DNA of 64,000 nt, taken from positions 806,001 through 870,000 of the forward strand of contig JAOUEW010000001.1 in assembly GCA_029858505.1 (NCBI GenBank). The letters are read 5' to 3'. A program made the translations under genes and the position numbers. Below the pieces are notes generated by a model. The model worked only from the letters and a program-made list of their open reading frames with translations, was not told the origin of the DNA and did not search any database. Positions 51,160-59,059 of this stretch are shown here, in pieces (the stretch's first letter is position 1; the number at the start of each line of letters is the position of its first letter). This DNA is from Deltaproteobacteria bacterium. Its GTDB lineage: Bacteria; SAR324; JACQKK01.

Positions 51160-51948
51160 ATGCCCCAACTCTTGTACCAGGTAGATGCCTTCACCGACCA
51201 GCCCTTTAGCGGCAACCCCGCCGCGGTGTGCGTGCTGGAAGCCCCCCGCCCTGACGCCTGGATGCAGTCGGTGGCGATGGAAATGAACCTGAGCGAAACG
51301 GCTTTTGTGCTGCCCCAGGGAGCGGACTTTGGCTTGCGCTGGTTCACCCCCACCCAAGAGATAGCCCTGTGCGGCCACGCCACCCTGGCGGCGGCCCATG
51401 TGTTGTGGGAGCAAGGGATTCTGCCCCCAACCGCCGAGGCACGATTCCACACCCTAAGCGGGCTGTTGCGGGTGGCGCGCCAGGGGGCCTGGATGGAGAT
51501 GGACTTCCCCCTGTGGGCCTCTCAGGAGGAACCCGCCCCGGCGGGGTTGGCCCAGGCCCTGGGGGCCCCCGTGTTGTGGTTTGGCCGCCACCAGGGGTTT
51601 GGCATGGCCCTGCTGGAAAACGCCCAGCGGGTGAAAGACCTGCGGCCCGACCTGAACCAGTTGCGCTCTCTGCCGTTGGAGGGGGTGGTCATCACCGCCG
51701 CCGGAGATGAGATGGGCTGCGACTTTGTGTCGCGGGTGTTTGCCCCCAACCTGGGGATAGACGAAGACCCGGTGACGGGCAGCACCCACTGCATGTTGAC
51801 ACCCTATTGGGCCGAACGCCTGGGCAAGACCGAACTGCTGGCTCGGCAGTTGTCTCGGCGGGGCGGGGTGCTGCGGGTGGCCCCCCAGGGGGAGCGGGTT
51901 CTGCTGCGGGGGCAGGCGGTGACCGTGATGCGGGCGGAATTGGTGTAA
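51160..51948 (+). CDS. PhzF family isomerase/epimerase
   Basis: This 262-aa enzyme belongs to the PhzF/diaminopimelate-epimerase-fold family. It begins LYQVDAFTDQPFSGNPAAVC and has NLSETAFV (catalytic Glu 46), FTPTQEIALCGHATLAAAHVL, CDFVSRVFAPNLGIDEDPVTGS and the THCMLTPYWA motif. PhzF itself acts in phenazine synthesis, but no other phenazine genes are near, so the substrate is unknown, as for most family members. A short direct repeat AAGYGATCTTC (51114 and 51138) lies in its upstream region. The following GMC oxidoreductase is on the same strand, 65 nt away. Confidence 0.88.
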   Translation: MPQLLYQVDAFTDQPFSGNPAAVCVLEAPRPDAWMQSVAMEMNLSETAFVLPQGADFGLRWFTPTQEIALCGHATLAAAHVLWEQGILPPTAEARFHTLSGLLRVARQGAWMEMDFPLWASQEEPAPAGLAQALGAPVLWFGRHQGFGMALLENAQRVKDLRPDLNQLRSLPLEGVVITAAGDEMGCDFVSRVFAPNLGIDEDPVTGSTHCMLTPYWAERLGKTELLARQLSRRGGVLRVAPQGERVLLRGQAVTVMRAELV

Positions 51949-52013
51949 GGGTGGGGTGACGGAACAGGCCGTGGGGTGGATGGTGCCTTCACGGGTTGAT
52001 CGCAGTGCCTTTC

Positions 52014-53741
52014 ATGGCAGGAGGTCCCGTGGCCAGGAAACCCCAGTCTTCTCGTTTGAAACCGAAGGCGCAGGTCTCGTCTAAACGTTCCTCGAAACAT
52101 TCCCCCACGAAAACGCCCGGTTCGGCTCAGGCTGGCGGGGTGGATTACGATGTGGATTACATCGTGATCGGTTCTGGTTTTGGCGGGGCCGTGGCGGCCC
52201 TGCGGCTGGCCCAGAAGGGCTGGCGGGTGGTGGTGTTGGAAAAGGGCGACCGCTATGCCCCGACGGACCTTCCCGCCACCAACTGGAACCTGCGGCGGTG
52301 GCTGTGGGCGCCGCGCCTGGGTTTGCGGGGCATCTTGCGGATCACCCCCTTGCGGCATGTGCTGTCGTTGGGGGGTGCCGGGGTGGGGGGCGGTTCCCTG
52401 GTGTATGCGGCGGTGCTGATGGAACCGGGCGATGAATTCTTTCAGCACCCGGTCTGGGCCAAGCTGGCTCCCTGGCGCAAAGAACTAGCCCCCCACTACG
52501 CTGCTGCCAGAGCTATGCTGGGGGTGGCGGTTACACCCCGGTTGGCGGAGGGAGATGAATTGTTGCGAAAACTGGCCCGCCAAGACGGCCTGGAGAAAGG
52601 CTTTGCCCCCAACCCGGTGGGCATTTATTTTGGCCCCCCGGGCAAAACGGTGAAAGACCCGTACTTTGGAGGAAAGGGCCCCCACCGCGCTGGCTGTACA
52701 TTTTGCGGGGCCTGCATGGTGGGCTGCCGGGTGGGGGCCAAAAACTCCCTCGACAAAAACTATCTTCACCTGGCCGAAAGGCTGGGGGTGGTGATTCTCC
52801 CTGGGCGGGAAGCGGTGGGCCTGGGGCCGTTGGCGGGGCCAACCCCCCAGACCAGCCGGGGGCAGTTTGGCTGGGCGGTGACCCACCGTTCTTCGCGGGG
52901 CCCGCTGCCGGGGCTGAACCGGAAAGAAACCCTCACCGCTCGAGGGGTGGTGACCGCGGGGGGAGTGATTGGAACCCTGAAGCTGCTGCTGGCCATGGGT
53001 CGTGGGCCTCTCGCCGGGTTGTCGCCCCGGCTGGGGCAGGGGTTGCTCACCAACAACGAAAGCCTGCTGGGGGTTACCCACTGGCGGGGGAACCTGGATT
53101 GCTCCCAGGGGGTGGCCATTGGGGCCACTTTGCGGCTGGATGCCTCGACCACCTTGCAGGCGGTGCGCTACCCCAGGGGATCGGGGTTTTGGCGGGTGTT
53201 GGCGTGGCCCTTGGCCACCAGCCCCTGGCTGGCGGTGCGCTTGGCGCAATTGGGTCTGCAGTGGCTGCGGCACCCCTGGGCCAACCTGCGGGCCCTGCTG
53301 GTGTGGGATTGGGCACGGCGCACGCAGATTTTGATGACCATGCGGACCCTGCACTCCACCCTTCACGCCCGGCTGGGGTGGTTTGGATTGTCCAGTCGGC
53401 TGGGGTCTGGGCCTGCGCCCACCCCCTTCATGCCGGTGGCTTATGCCATGGCCGGGCGGTTTGCCCGGCTGTCTGGCGGGCAGCCGGGGGCCCTGATTTC
53501 AGAGACCCTGCTGGGGATGTCCACCACCGCTCACCTGATGGGGGGTGCCGCCATCGGCGGGTCCCCCAACACCGGGGTGGTGGACCACCGCCTGCGGGTG
53601 TTTGGCTACGACAACCTGTGGGTGTGCGACGGCTCGGTGATCCCGGCCAATCCGGGGGTAAATCCCTCCCTCACCATCGCCGCCTTGGCGGAGCGGGCCA
53701 TGGCCCTGGTGGAAAAAAAGGAGCAGGAGGATTATCCCTGA
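52014..53741 (+). CDS. FAD-dependent GMC oxidoreductase (cholesterol-oxidase-like)
   Basis: This 575-aa flavoprotein oxidises an alcohol, possibly a sterol- or lipid-like substrate. It has the dinucleotide-binding IVIGSGFGGAVAALRLA (about 49-65), LSLGGAGVGGGSLVYA, a Cys-rich CTFCGACMVGC followed by RVGAKNSLDKNYL (about 226-250), and the C-terminal GMC block WVCDGSVIPANPGVNPSL. The Cys-rich stretch is characteristic of a bacterial subfamily near cholesterol oxidases. The first 45 residues are Lys/Ser/Pro-rich and variable. Starts at TTG 51996, ATG 52014 and GTG 52029 (with AGGAGG upstream) are all possible. There is no clear signal peptide. Confidence 0.85.
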   Translation: MAGGPVARKPQSSRLKPKAQVSSKRSSKHSPTKTPGSAQAGGVDYDVDYIVIGSGFGGAVAALRLAQKGWRVVVLEKGDRYAPTDLPATNWNLRRWLWAPRLGLRGILRITPLRHVLSLGGAGVGGGSLVYAAVLMEPGDEFFQHPVWAKLAPWRKELAPHYAAARAMLGVAVTPRLAEGDELLRKLARQDGLEKGFAPNPVGIYFGPPGKTVKDPYFGGKGPHRAGCTFCGACMVGCRVGAKNSLDKNYLHLAERLGVVILPGREAVGLGPLAGPTPQTSRGQFGWAVTHRSSRGPLPGLNRKETLTARGVVTAGGVIGTLKLLLAMGRGPLAGLSPRLGQGLLTNNESLLGVTHWRGNLDCSQGVAIGATLRLDASTTLQAVRYPRGSGFWRVLAWPLATSPWLAVRLAQLGLQWLRHPWANLRALLVWDWARRTQILMTMRTLHSTLHARLGWFGLSSRLGSGPAPTPFMPVAYAMAGRFARLSGGQPGALISETLLGMSTTAHLMGGAAIGGSPNTGVVDHRLRVFGYDNLWVCDGSVIPANPGVNPSLTIAALAERAMALVEKKEQEDYP

Positions 53742-53756
53742 GCCAGCGTCCGGCCG

Positions 53757-54130
53757 GGCATTCCTCAAAAAACACCCCTCCCCTGCCCGCTGTGGGGGCA
53801 TCCCCTTCGTGGAGGATACCGTTACGGCGATACATGCTCTACGACGGTCTTCTTAGGCCCAGGGAATTTCGATCTGCCGTAACGGTGTCCCATACAGCTC
53901 TTTTACTACATTTCCAAGACACAAGGGGAAATGAATCGAAGCCGAAGGTTTATTATTTGCTTCCGTCCGGCTTCATACACTGAACAGATTCTATTCTCCA
54001 TCCTTCGGCTTAAGACGTATTTTCCCTCCACGATGGGGAGGGACAGCCGCCTGAAAGGCGGCAGGGAGGGGTGATTTAACGGATAAATCGAATCGCCGAT
54101 GGCTTCAAGTATGGGGTGGGGTGCTGTTGG
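53757..54130 (+). repeat. Dispersed element split by an inserted hairpin element
   Basis: The outer parts match the dispersed family: CACCCCTCCCCTGCCCGC at the left; GAATCGAAGCCGAAGG, the low-GC core, TCCCTCCACGATGGGGAGGG, CCGCCTGAAAGGCGG and GGGAGGGGTG at the right. The left CCCCTTCGTGGAGG hairpin arm is interrupted by about 110 bp of unrelated sequence before the expected GGGGAAATGAATCG resumes. No gene is supported in 53742-54166. Confidence 0.7.
53814..53890. repeat. Inserted 15-bp inverted repeat with 47-nt loop
   Basis: GGATACCGTTACGGC (53814-53828) pairs with GCCGTAACGGTGTCC (53876-53890), allowing one G-T pair. It lies inside the interrupted dispersed element and resembles nothing else in the window. 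Confidence 0.75.
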
Positions 54131-54166
54131 GAGGGCCAGTCCTAAGAACCAGGGAAACCAGGAGGA

Positions 54167-55609
54167 TTATCCCTGCCCCAACACCCGGCCGGGCAGACGA
54201 ATGGTGAAGGTGGAGCCTTCGTTGACCCGGCTTTCCACCGCGGCACTGCCCCCATGGGCCTGGGCGATGTGCTTCACGATGGCCAACCCCAGACCAGTGC
54301 CCCCCATCTGGCGGCTGCGGGCTTTGTCTACCCGGTAGAACCGCTCGAACAGGCGCTCCAGGTGTTCTGGAGAAATGCCCGGTCCCTGGTCGGCCACCCA
54401 CAACGCCAAGCCCCCCGGCGCCTTGGCCCCCCCCACCGTGACTTGGGTATGTTCGCCGCTATACTTCACGGCGTTGTCGATCAGGTTCACCATGGCTTGT
54501 TCCACCAGGTGGGGGTTCAGCACGGCGGTCAACTCGGCGGGGCAGTCCAACTCCAATTGAATGTGTTTGGCCTGGGCCCGCAGGCGGCAGTCGGCCATGG
54601 CAAACTCCAGCAGTTCGGCAATCCGCACCGTTTCCAAAGCCAGCCGTTTTTCCTCCTCGGCCTCTAGCCGCGACAAAAACAACAGGTCATCCACGATGGT
54701 CTCTAGCCGCTGCGATTGGCGGTGGAGGATATCGAGAAAGCGCCCGGCGTTTTCCGGCAGATCGCCGTCGGCCAGGGCTTCTACTCCGCCCCGGATGGCG
54801 TGAATGGGGGTTTTGAGTTCGTGAGACACGTTGGCCACGAAATCTCGGCGGATGGTTTCCAGGCGTTCCACTTGGCGAAGGCGTTCGGCCAGGTCGTGGG
54901 CCATGCGGTTCAGCGAGGCCGCCAGTTGAATAAATTCTGGGGGCCAGCGGCTGTGTTCCAGCAGAATGGCTTTTTCTCCCTGGGCCAGCCGCTGGGCTCC
55001 ATGGCGGATTTCTTCCAGGGGGGCCAGGATGCGGCGGGAGGCCCACAGGCTGAGCAGGGCGGCGGCCAGCACCACCCCCAGGGCGGCCCCCCCCACCCCC
55101 ATGGTGATCTGGCGCACGATGTGATCCACGCTGTCCAGGGGCAGGGCCAGCCGGGCCACCCCCACCCGCCGCCCCCCGTGCCACAGGGGCAGGGCGGTGT
55201 ACACCATGTCTTTGTCCAGGGTGCGGCTGGGGCGCACCACCCGGCCCACGCCGGAACTCAGGGCTTGGGCCACCTCCGGGCGGTCCAGGTGGTTGTCCAT
55301 GCGGGCAGGGTCACCTTCCGAGTCGGCGGTGACCGTGCCGTCTGGTCGCATCAGGGTAATCCGCACCCCCGCTTCTTGGCCCAACTGCTTGACCAACTGA
55401 TCCAAAGCCGCAACGTTGGGGGATTCCATCAGGGGGGCGACCCGCTCGGCCACCAGCCGGTTGCGCGACAACAGCGCCAGGGTGAGTTCTTCGATGTCGT
55501 TGGTTCGCACCACATGGCTGGAATAGGCCAAAATCATCCCCAGGCTGGTGAGGGACACCGCCAGAAAGGTGAGAAACAGCCGCCCCAGGAACCCCACGCG
55601 CAAGGTCAT
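54167..55609 (-). CDS. phoR: Phosphate regulon sensor histidine kinase PhoR
   Basis: This 480-aa inner-membrane kinase has a first transmembrane helix (about 8-28), a periplasmic or sensory region, a second helix (about 168-190), and a HAMP-like segment (about 191-243). The HisKA box follows (FVANVSHELKTPIHAIRGG, His 263), then the HATPase domain (NLIDNAVKYS, VADQGPGI, GGTGLGLAIVKH). The order phoB-phoR with a 4-nt overlap, just downstream of pstS and the porin, supports a phosphate-sensing role. E. coli PhoR is similar in size but lacks a large periplasmic domain. Confidence 0.9.
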   Translation of the reverse strand: MTLRVGFLGRLFLTFLAVSLTSLGMILAYSSHVVRTNDIEELTLALLSRNRLVAERVAPLMESPNVAALDQLVKQLGQEAGVRITLMRPDGTVTADSEGDPARMDNHLDRPEVAQALSSGVGRVVRPSRTLDKDMVYTALPLWHGGRRVGVARLALPLDSVDHIVRQITMGVGGAALGVVLAAALLSLWASRRILAPLEEIRHGAQRLAQGEKAILLEHSRWPPEFIQLAASLNRMAHDLAERLRQVERLETIRRDFVANVSHELKTPIHAIRGGVEALADGDLPENAGRFLDILHRQSQRLETIVDDLLFLSRLEAEEEKRLALETVRIAELLEFAMADCRLRAQAKHIQLELDCPAELTAVLNPHLVEQAMVNLIDNAVKYSGEHTQVTVGGAKAPGGLALWVADQGPGISPEHLERLFERFYRVDKARSRQMGGTGLGLAIVKHIAQAHGGSAAVESRVNEGSTFTIRLPGRVLGQG

Positions 55610-56310
55610 GGGGTTTCTTCCCGCTGGTCATGGAAGCGGTAGCCCACCCCCCGCACGGTTTCGATCAGGTCTCCCGCCGCTTCCAGCTTGCGCCGCAGGC
55701 CCACGATCTGCACGTCCACCGAGCGGTCGGTGACGGGGTAGCCCTGGCCGCGGATGCCGTCCACGATTTTTCCCCGGCTGAACACCCATCCTGGGCGACG
55801 GGCCAGCAGGTGCAGCACGTCAAATTCGGTTTGGGTTAGCTCCACCGGGCGGCCCGCCACCGTGACCTCGCGGCGGCCGGGGTGAATGCGAATGCCCGCC
55901 ACCTCTAGGGGCTCGCTTTCTTCAGGCATGGGGGTATCTTTACGGCGCAGCACCGCCCGCACCCGGGCGGTTAACACCCGGTGGCTGAAGGGCTTGGGAA
56001 TGTAATCATCGGCCCCCACCTCCAGCCCGGCCACCACGTCGGCTTCCTCTCCCTTGGCGGTCACCATCACAATGGGCACGCCGCGGGTAGCCGGGTCGGC
56101 CCGCAGGCGGCGGCAGACCTCCAGGCCGTCCATGCCGGGCAGCATTAGGTCCAGCAAAATCAGGTCCGGGGGAAAGGCCCGTGCTTTTTCCAGGGCTTTC
56201 TCTCCATTGCCCGCCTTTTCCACCCGAAAGCCCTCTCGGGTGAGGTTGTATTCCATCAGTTCCACCAAATCGTCTTCGTCTTCCACCAGCAGAATGGTTT
56301 CCTGTGCCAT
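55606..56310 (-). CDS. phoB: Phosphate regulon response regulator PhoB
   Basis: This 234-aa OmpR/PhoB-family regulator has a receiver domain (ILLVEDEDDLVEL; Asp 54 in LLDLMLPGMDG; Lys in YIPKPF) and a C-terminal winged helix (LTQTEFDVLHLLARRPGWVFSR, VDVQIVGLRRKL, ETVRGVGYRF). ATG 56310 has AAGGAAACC upstream; an upstream in-frame start at 56343 would cross the pstS terminator. It is coupled to phoR by ATGA overlap. Clear Pho boxes were not found near pstS or the porin by eye. Confidence 0.92.
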   Translation of the reverse strand: MAQETILLVEDEDDLVELMEYNLTREGFRVEKAGNGEKALEKARAFPPDLILLDLMLPGMDGLEVCRRLRADPATRGVPIVMVTAKGEEADVVAGLEVGADDYIPKPFSHRVLTARVRAVLRRKDTPMPEESEPLEVAGIRIHPGRREVTVAGRPVELTQTEFDVLHLLARRPGWVFSRGKIVDGIRGQGYPVTDRSVDVQIVGLRRKLEAAGDLIETVRGVGYRFHDQREETP

Positions 56311-56324
56311 GGGTTTCCTTGGGG

Positions 56325-56370
56325 AGAAAAAAAACGGTTCCAACTCCGCGCGGGGCAGGGCTGGAACCGT
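56325..56370 (-). terminator. Intrinsic terminator after pstS
   Basis: On the - strand the stem ACGGTTCCA/TGGAACCGT (56362-56370 and 56334-56342), with a GC-rich loop, is followed by eight T (56327-56334). It ends pstS transcription before phoB, so phoBR needs read-through or its own start. Confidence 0.9.
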
Positions 56371-56400
56371 GGGAACATCTGCCTTGAAACAGGCTTACCG

Positions 56401-57399
56401 TTACTTCACCAATTTGGCCAGTTCCTTTTCGGCCAGGGGGGCAGGCAGCGGCAAGAAGCCGTCGCGGATGGCCACGGCTTGGCCTTCCCGGCTCAGCACG
56501 AACCGCAGAAATTCGGTTTCCAGGGGGGGCAGGGGTTTCCCCGGGGGTTTGGCCACGTAAATGTACAACATGCGCCCCATGGGGTATTTGCCATTCAACA
56601 CGTTGTTATAGGTTCCGGCCACGGGGACGGCGCCTTTTTTGGGGGCCATCTTCAACATTTTCACCTGAGAGGTGACGTAGCCCATGCCAGAGTAACCAAT
56701 GGCGGTGGGGTCTCCGCCCACGCCCATGACTACCGAGGAGGAACCGGGCTGCTCTTTCACCGTGTCTCGGAAGTCGCCCTTTTTCAGCACGTGTTCTTTA
56801 AAGAACCCATAGGTGCCCGAGGCCGAGTTGCGGCCGTACAGGCTTAGCGGCCGGGAACTCCAGGTGCCGGTCAGGCCCAGTTGACCCCATTGGGTAATGT
56901 CTGGGCCGCCGGATTTGCGGGTTTTGGAGAAGATTCCATCCACCTCATCCAAGGTGATGGAGTCGAGGGGGTTGTCTTTGTTCACGAACACCGCCAGGGC
57001 GTCCAGCGAAACCCCGATGGCGGTGGGCTTGTAGCCGTGCCGGGCTTCGAAGGCCTGGATTTCTTCGTCTTTCATGGGGCGGCTCATGGGTCCCAGTTGG
57101 GCGGTGTTTTGGGCCAGGGCCGGCGGGGCGGTGCTCGATCCCTTGCCTTCCACCTGAATATGCACGTTGGGGTAGCGCTTGCTGAATTCTTCGCTCCACA
57201 GGGTCATCATGTTGTTCAGGGTGTCGGACCCCACGGCGTTCAGGTTGCCAGACACGCCGCTGGTGGTTTTGTAAGGCTTCAGCTTGGGGTCTACTTTGAT
57301 TTCTTGGGCCTGGGCTTGGGGGGCCGTGGCGGCCCAACCAGCCAGCAGCAATGCCGCGCAGCCTTTGATCAGCCTGGAATAAATGGATGGGAGAGTCAT
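56401..57399 (-). CDS. pstS: Phosphate ABC transporter substrate-binding protein PstS
   Basis: This 332-aa periplasmic phosphate-binding protein has a signal peptide (about 1-31, ending TAPQAQAQ) and the PstS-type phosphate loops: GNLNAVGSDTLNNMM, EGKGSSTAPPALAQ, QLGPMSRPMKDEE and YGRNSASGTYGFF. The conserved C-terminal SREGQAVA helix follows. A TTG at 57411 opens the frame, but ATG 57399 is better. The permease genes pstCAB are not adjacent. It lies between a phosphate-type porin and phoBR, consistent with phosphate scavenging. Confidence 0.93.
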   Translation of the reverse strand: MTLPSIYSRLIKGCAALLLAGWAATAPQAQAQEIKVDPKLKPYKTTSGVSGNLNAVGSDTLNNMMTLWSEEFSKRYPNVHIQVEGKGSSTAPPALAQNTAQLGPMSRPMKDEEIQAFEARHGYKPTAIGVSLDALAVFVNKDNPLDSITLDEVDGIFSKTRKSGGPDITQWGQLGLTGTWSSRPLSLYGRNSASGTYGFFKEHVLKKGDFRDTVKEQPGSSSVVMGVGGDPTAIGYSGMGYVTSQVKMLKMAPKKGAVPVAGTYNNVLNGKYPMGRMLYIYVAKPPGKPLPPLETEFLRFVLSREGQAVAIRDGFLPLPAPLAEKELAKLVK

Positions 57400-57466
57400 G
57401 AACAATTCCAAAAGAGTTGAACATCAACGGGCCCACCCAGGCATCGCCCAAGTGGCCGGGAAAGAA

Positions 57467-57488
57467 CTGCCGGGGTTTCCCCCGGCAG
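57467..57488 (-). terminator. Hairpin between porin and pstS
   Basis: CTGCCGGGG/CCCCGGCAG is a 9-bp stem with a 4-nt loop. On the - strand it is followed by TTCTTT. It probably ends or attenuates the porin transcript upstream of pstS. Confidence 0.65.
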
Positions 57489-57567
57489 ATTCATGGTTGA
57501 ATGATCTCCCGGTTGTGTTCAACGGTGATGGGGAAATTGTGAAAAGTTGGTTAAATACGCACGGCGG

Positions 57568-58776
57568 TTAAAAATGCAGCGTGGCCTGAACTTGCAGGGC
57601 CGTGTAGGAATAAGACGATCCGACCTTGCCGATGGCCGCCGTGCTGCCGGCCCCCAGGTTGCCCATCAACAGGTTGAACCCAAAGCGGGCATTGGGGCCG
57701 CTGACATAATAGTTCCCGCCCAGGGTCAGGTAAGTGTCATTGTTTTTTGGCAACGCAGTGTTGGTGCTGTTGCTTTCAACCCGCAGGGCGCCCTCAAAGG
57801 ATTCACCAAACAGGTAGCCTCCTTGCAGGTAATAACCCGTGGGGGTGGAGGCGACACCTCCGGGGGGGGTGGTGGTTGCGCTAAGATACTCAAACTGAAT
57901 GGAGAAGGGGCCGCTGTGGTGATAGGCATCCAGCCCCATCAGTTGATAGCTGGTACCCACGATGGCGGGATACGTGGCTACGTTCGATTGGGTCGCCACG
58001 CTTAACCCGAACACGGTGTGATCCCCCCGGCCCATGTGCAGTTCGCTGGGGGATTTTTCCGGGTTCAGATGAAAAGCCCCCCGCAGGGCGATCATGGGCT
58101 GCCCATGTTGGTTAGCGCCAATCATCCCATCCCCCAACCCCACCCGATACTCAAAGGACTCGCTGAAGGCTCCCCGCAATTGCAGGTGGGCGGGGTATTT
58201 ATCGTTGGCAACGGGGGAAAAATACTGCATGGCGGCGGCCACCGAAAAGGGGCGCTCGATGAGCAGCATGTTTTCTTCCCGCACCTGGCTATTGCGGCCA
58301 ATAGGCATTCGGGTCCGGCCCATGCGCAGGGCAGTACTGTCGCCCAGCTTCCAATCCACATAGGCTTCTTCGGTTTGCAAAATGATCGTTCCACCCGTTA
58401 CACGGCTCAGGTTTTCATCGCCGAAATCCCAGCGGAAGGTGAAGTCCCGGGAAAACTGCCCGGTGAGGGACACCCGAGCATGGCGCAAGTACACATCCAG
58501 GCCGCTCCACTGACTTGTGACACCCAGAGGAACATTGGTATTGGTCAGGCCGCTTTCGCCATAGTCTAAGCGGGGTTGCAGCAACACGCCCAGGCGGATT
58601 TCCGCTTCGCCGGAGCTGCCCAACTTGATCCCCGACTCCTCCTCGTTGCCATCCATAGACAACTTGGCGGCCCAAGTAGGAGACGCCAACCCCGCCATGA
58701 CCACTGCCCCACAAATGACTCCCCACGAAATTCGTTGAACAAGGGTAGCCCATTGAATGAAACGGACTGCCAACAT
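57568..58776 (-). CDS. Phosphate-selective porin O/P family protein
   Basis: This 402-aa outer-membrane beta-barrel is of the Porin_O_P (OprP/OprO) type. A signal peptide (about 1-36, ending SPTWAA) precedes alternating beta-strands with aromatic girdles (VYLRHARVSLTGQFSRDFTF, AYVDWKLGDSTALRMGRTRMP). The protein ends QVQATLHF, with the C-terminal Phe needed for barrel assembly. ATG 58776 has GGAG 6 nt upstream. The neighbouring pstS and phoBR genes suggest phosphate or polyphosphate uptake under phosphate limitation. Confidence 0.88.
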   Translation of the reverse strand: MLAVRFIQWATLVQRISWGVICGAVVMAGLASPTWAAKLSMDGNEEESGIKLGSSGEAEIRLGVLLQPRLDYGESGLTNTNVPLGVTSQWSGLDVYLRHARVSLTGQFSRDFTFRWDFGDENLSRVTGGTIILQTEEAYVDWKLGDSTALRMGRTRMPIGRNSQVREENMLLIERPFSVAAAMQYFSPVANDKYPAHLQLRGAFSESFEYRVGLGDGMIGANQHGQPMIALRGAFHLNPEKSPSELHMGRGDHTVFGLSVATQSNVATYPAIVGTSYQLMGLDAYHHSGPFSIQFEYLSATTTPPGGVASTPTGYYLQGGYLFGESFEGALRVESNSTNTALPKNNDTYLTLGGNYYVSGPNARFGFNLLMGNLGAGSTAAIGKVGSSYSYTALQVQATLHF

Positions 58777-58969
58777 ACCGTTCTCCAAGATGAAGTGTGA
58801 ATAAAACCAGGGTTCTGCCCTGGGCCCTCCGGCGGGAAGAAGCCCGCCCCCCTGAAGCCTTGATATTCTAACACGGGTTTTTACAAAGTGCTTCTTTCCC
58901 TTACCCACGGAACGGATGAATAGATGAACCGGAGGATTCGAGTTACGGGGTGTTTTGCCCCTCCACCTA

Positions 58970-59035
58970 AAAATAGAAAACCAGTTGACCGTTTTCCGGG
59001 AGGGAGGGTCCAGGAAGCGGCCAACTGGTTTTCAG
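58970..59035 (-). terminator. Intrinsic terminator after the Ig-repeat lipoprotein
   Basis: A perfect 12-bp inverted repeat (58976-58987 and 59022-59033; GAAAACCAGTTG/CAACTGGTTTTC) lies just beyond the stop. On the - strand it is followed by TATTTTTAG. The 34-nt loop is long but partly paired. Confidence 0.8.
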
Positions 59036-59059
59036 GTTTACTGACCGGGGAGGCCCCGT

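Noticed and set aside
53814-53890. tRNA-like structure
   Set aside because: The length is near that of a tRNA and the ends pair, but the arms, T-loop and anticodon loop consensus are missing.
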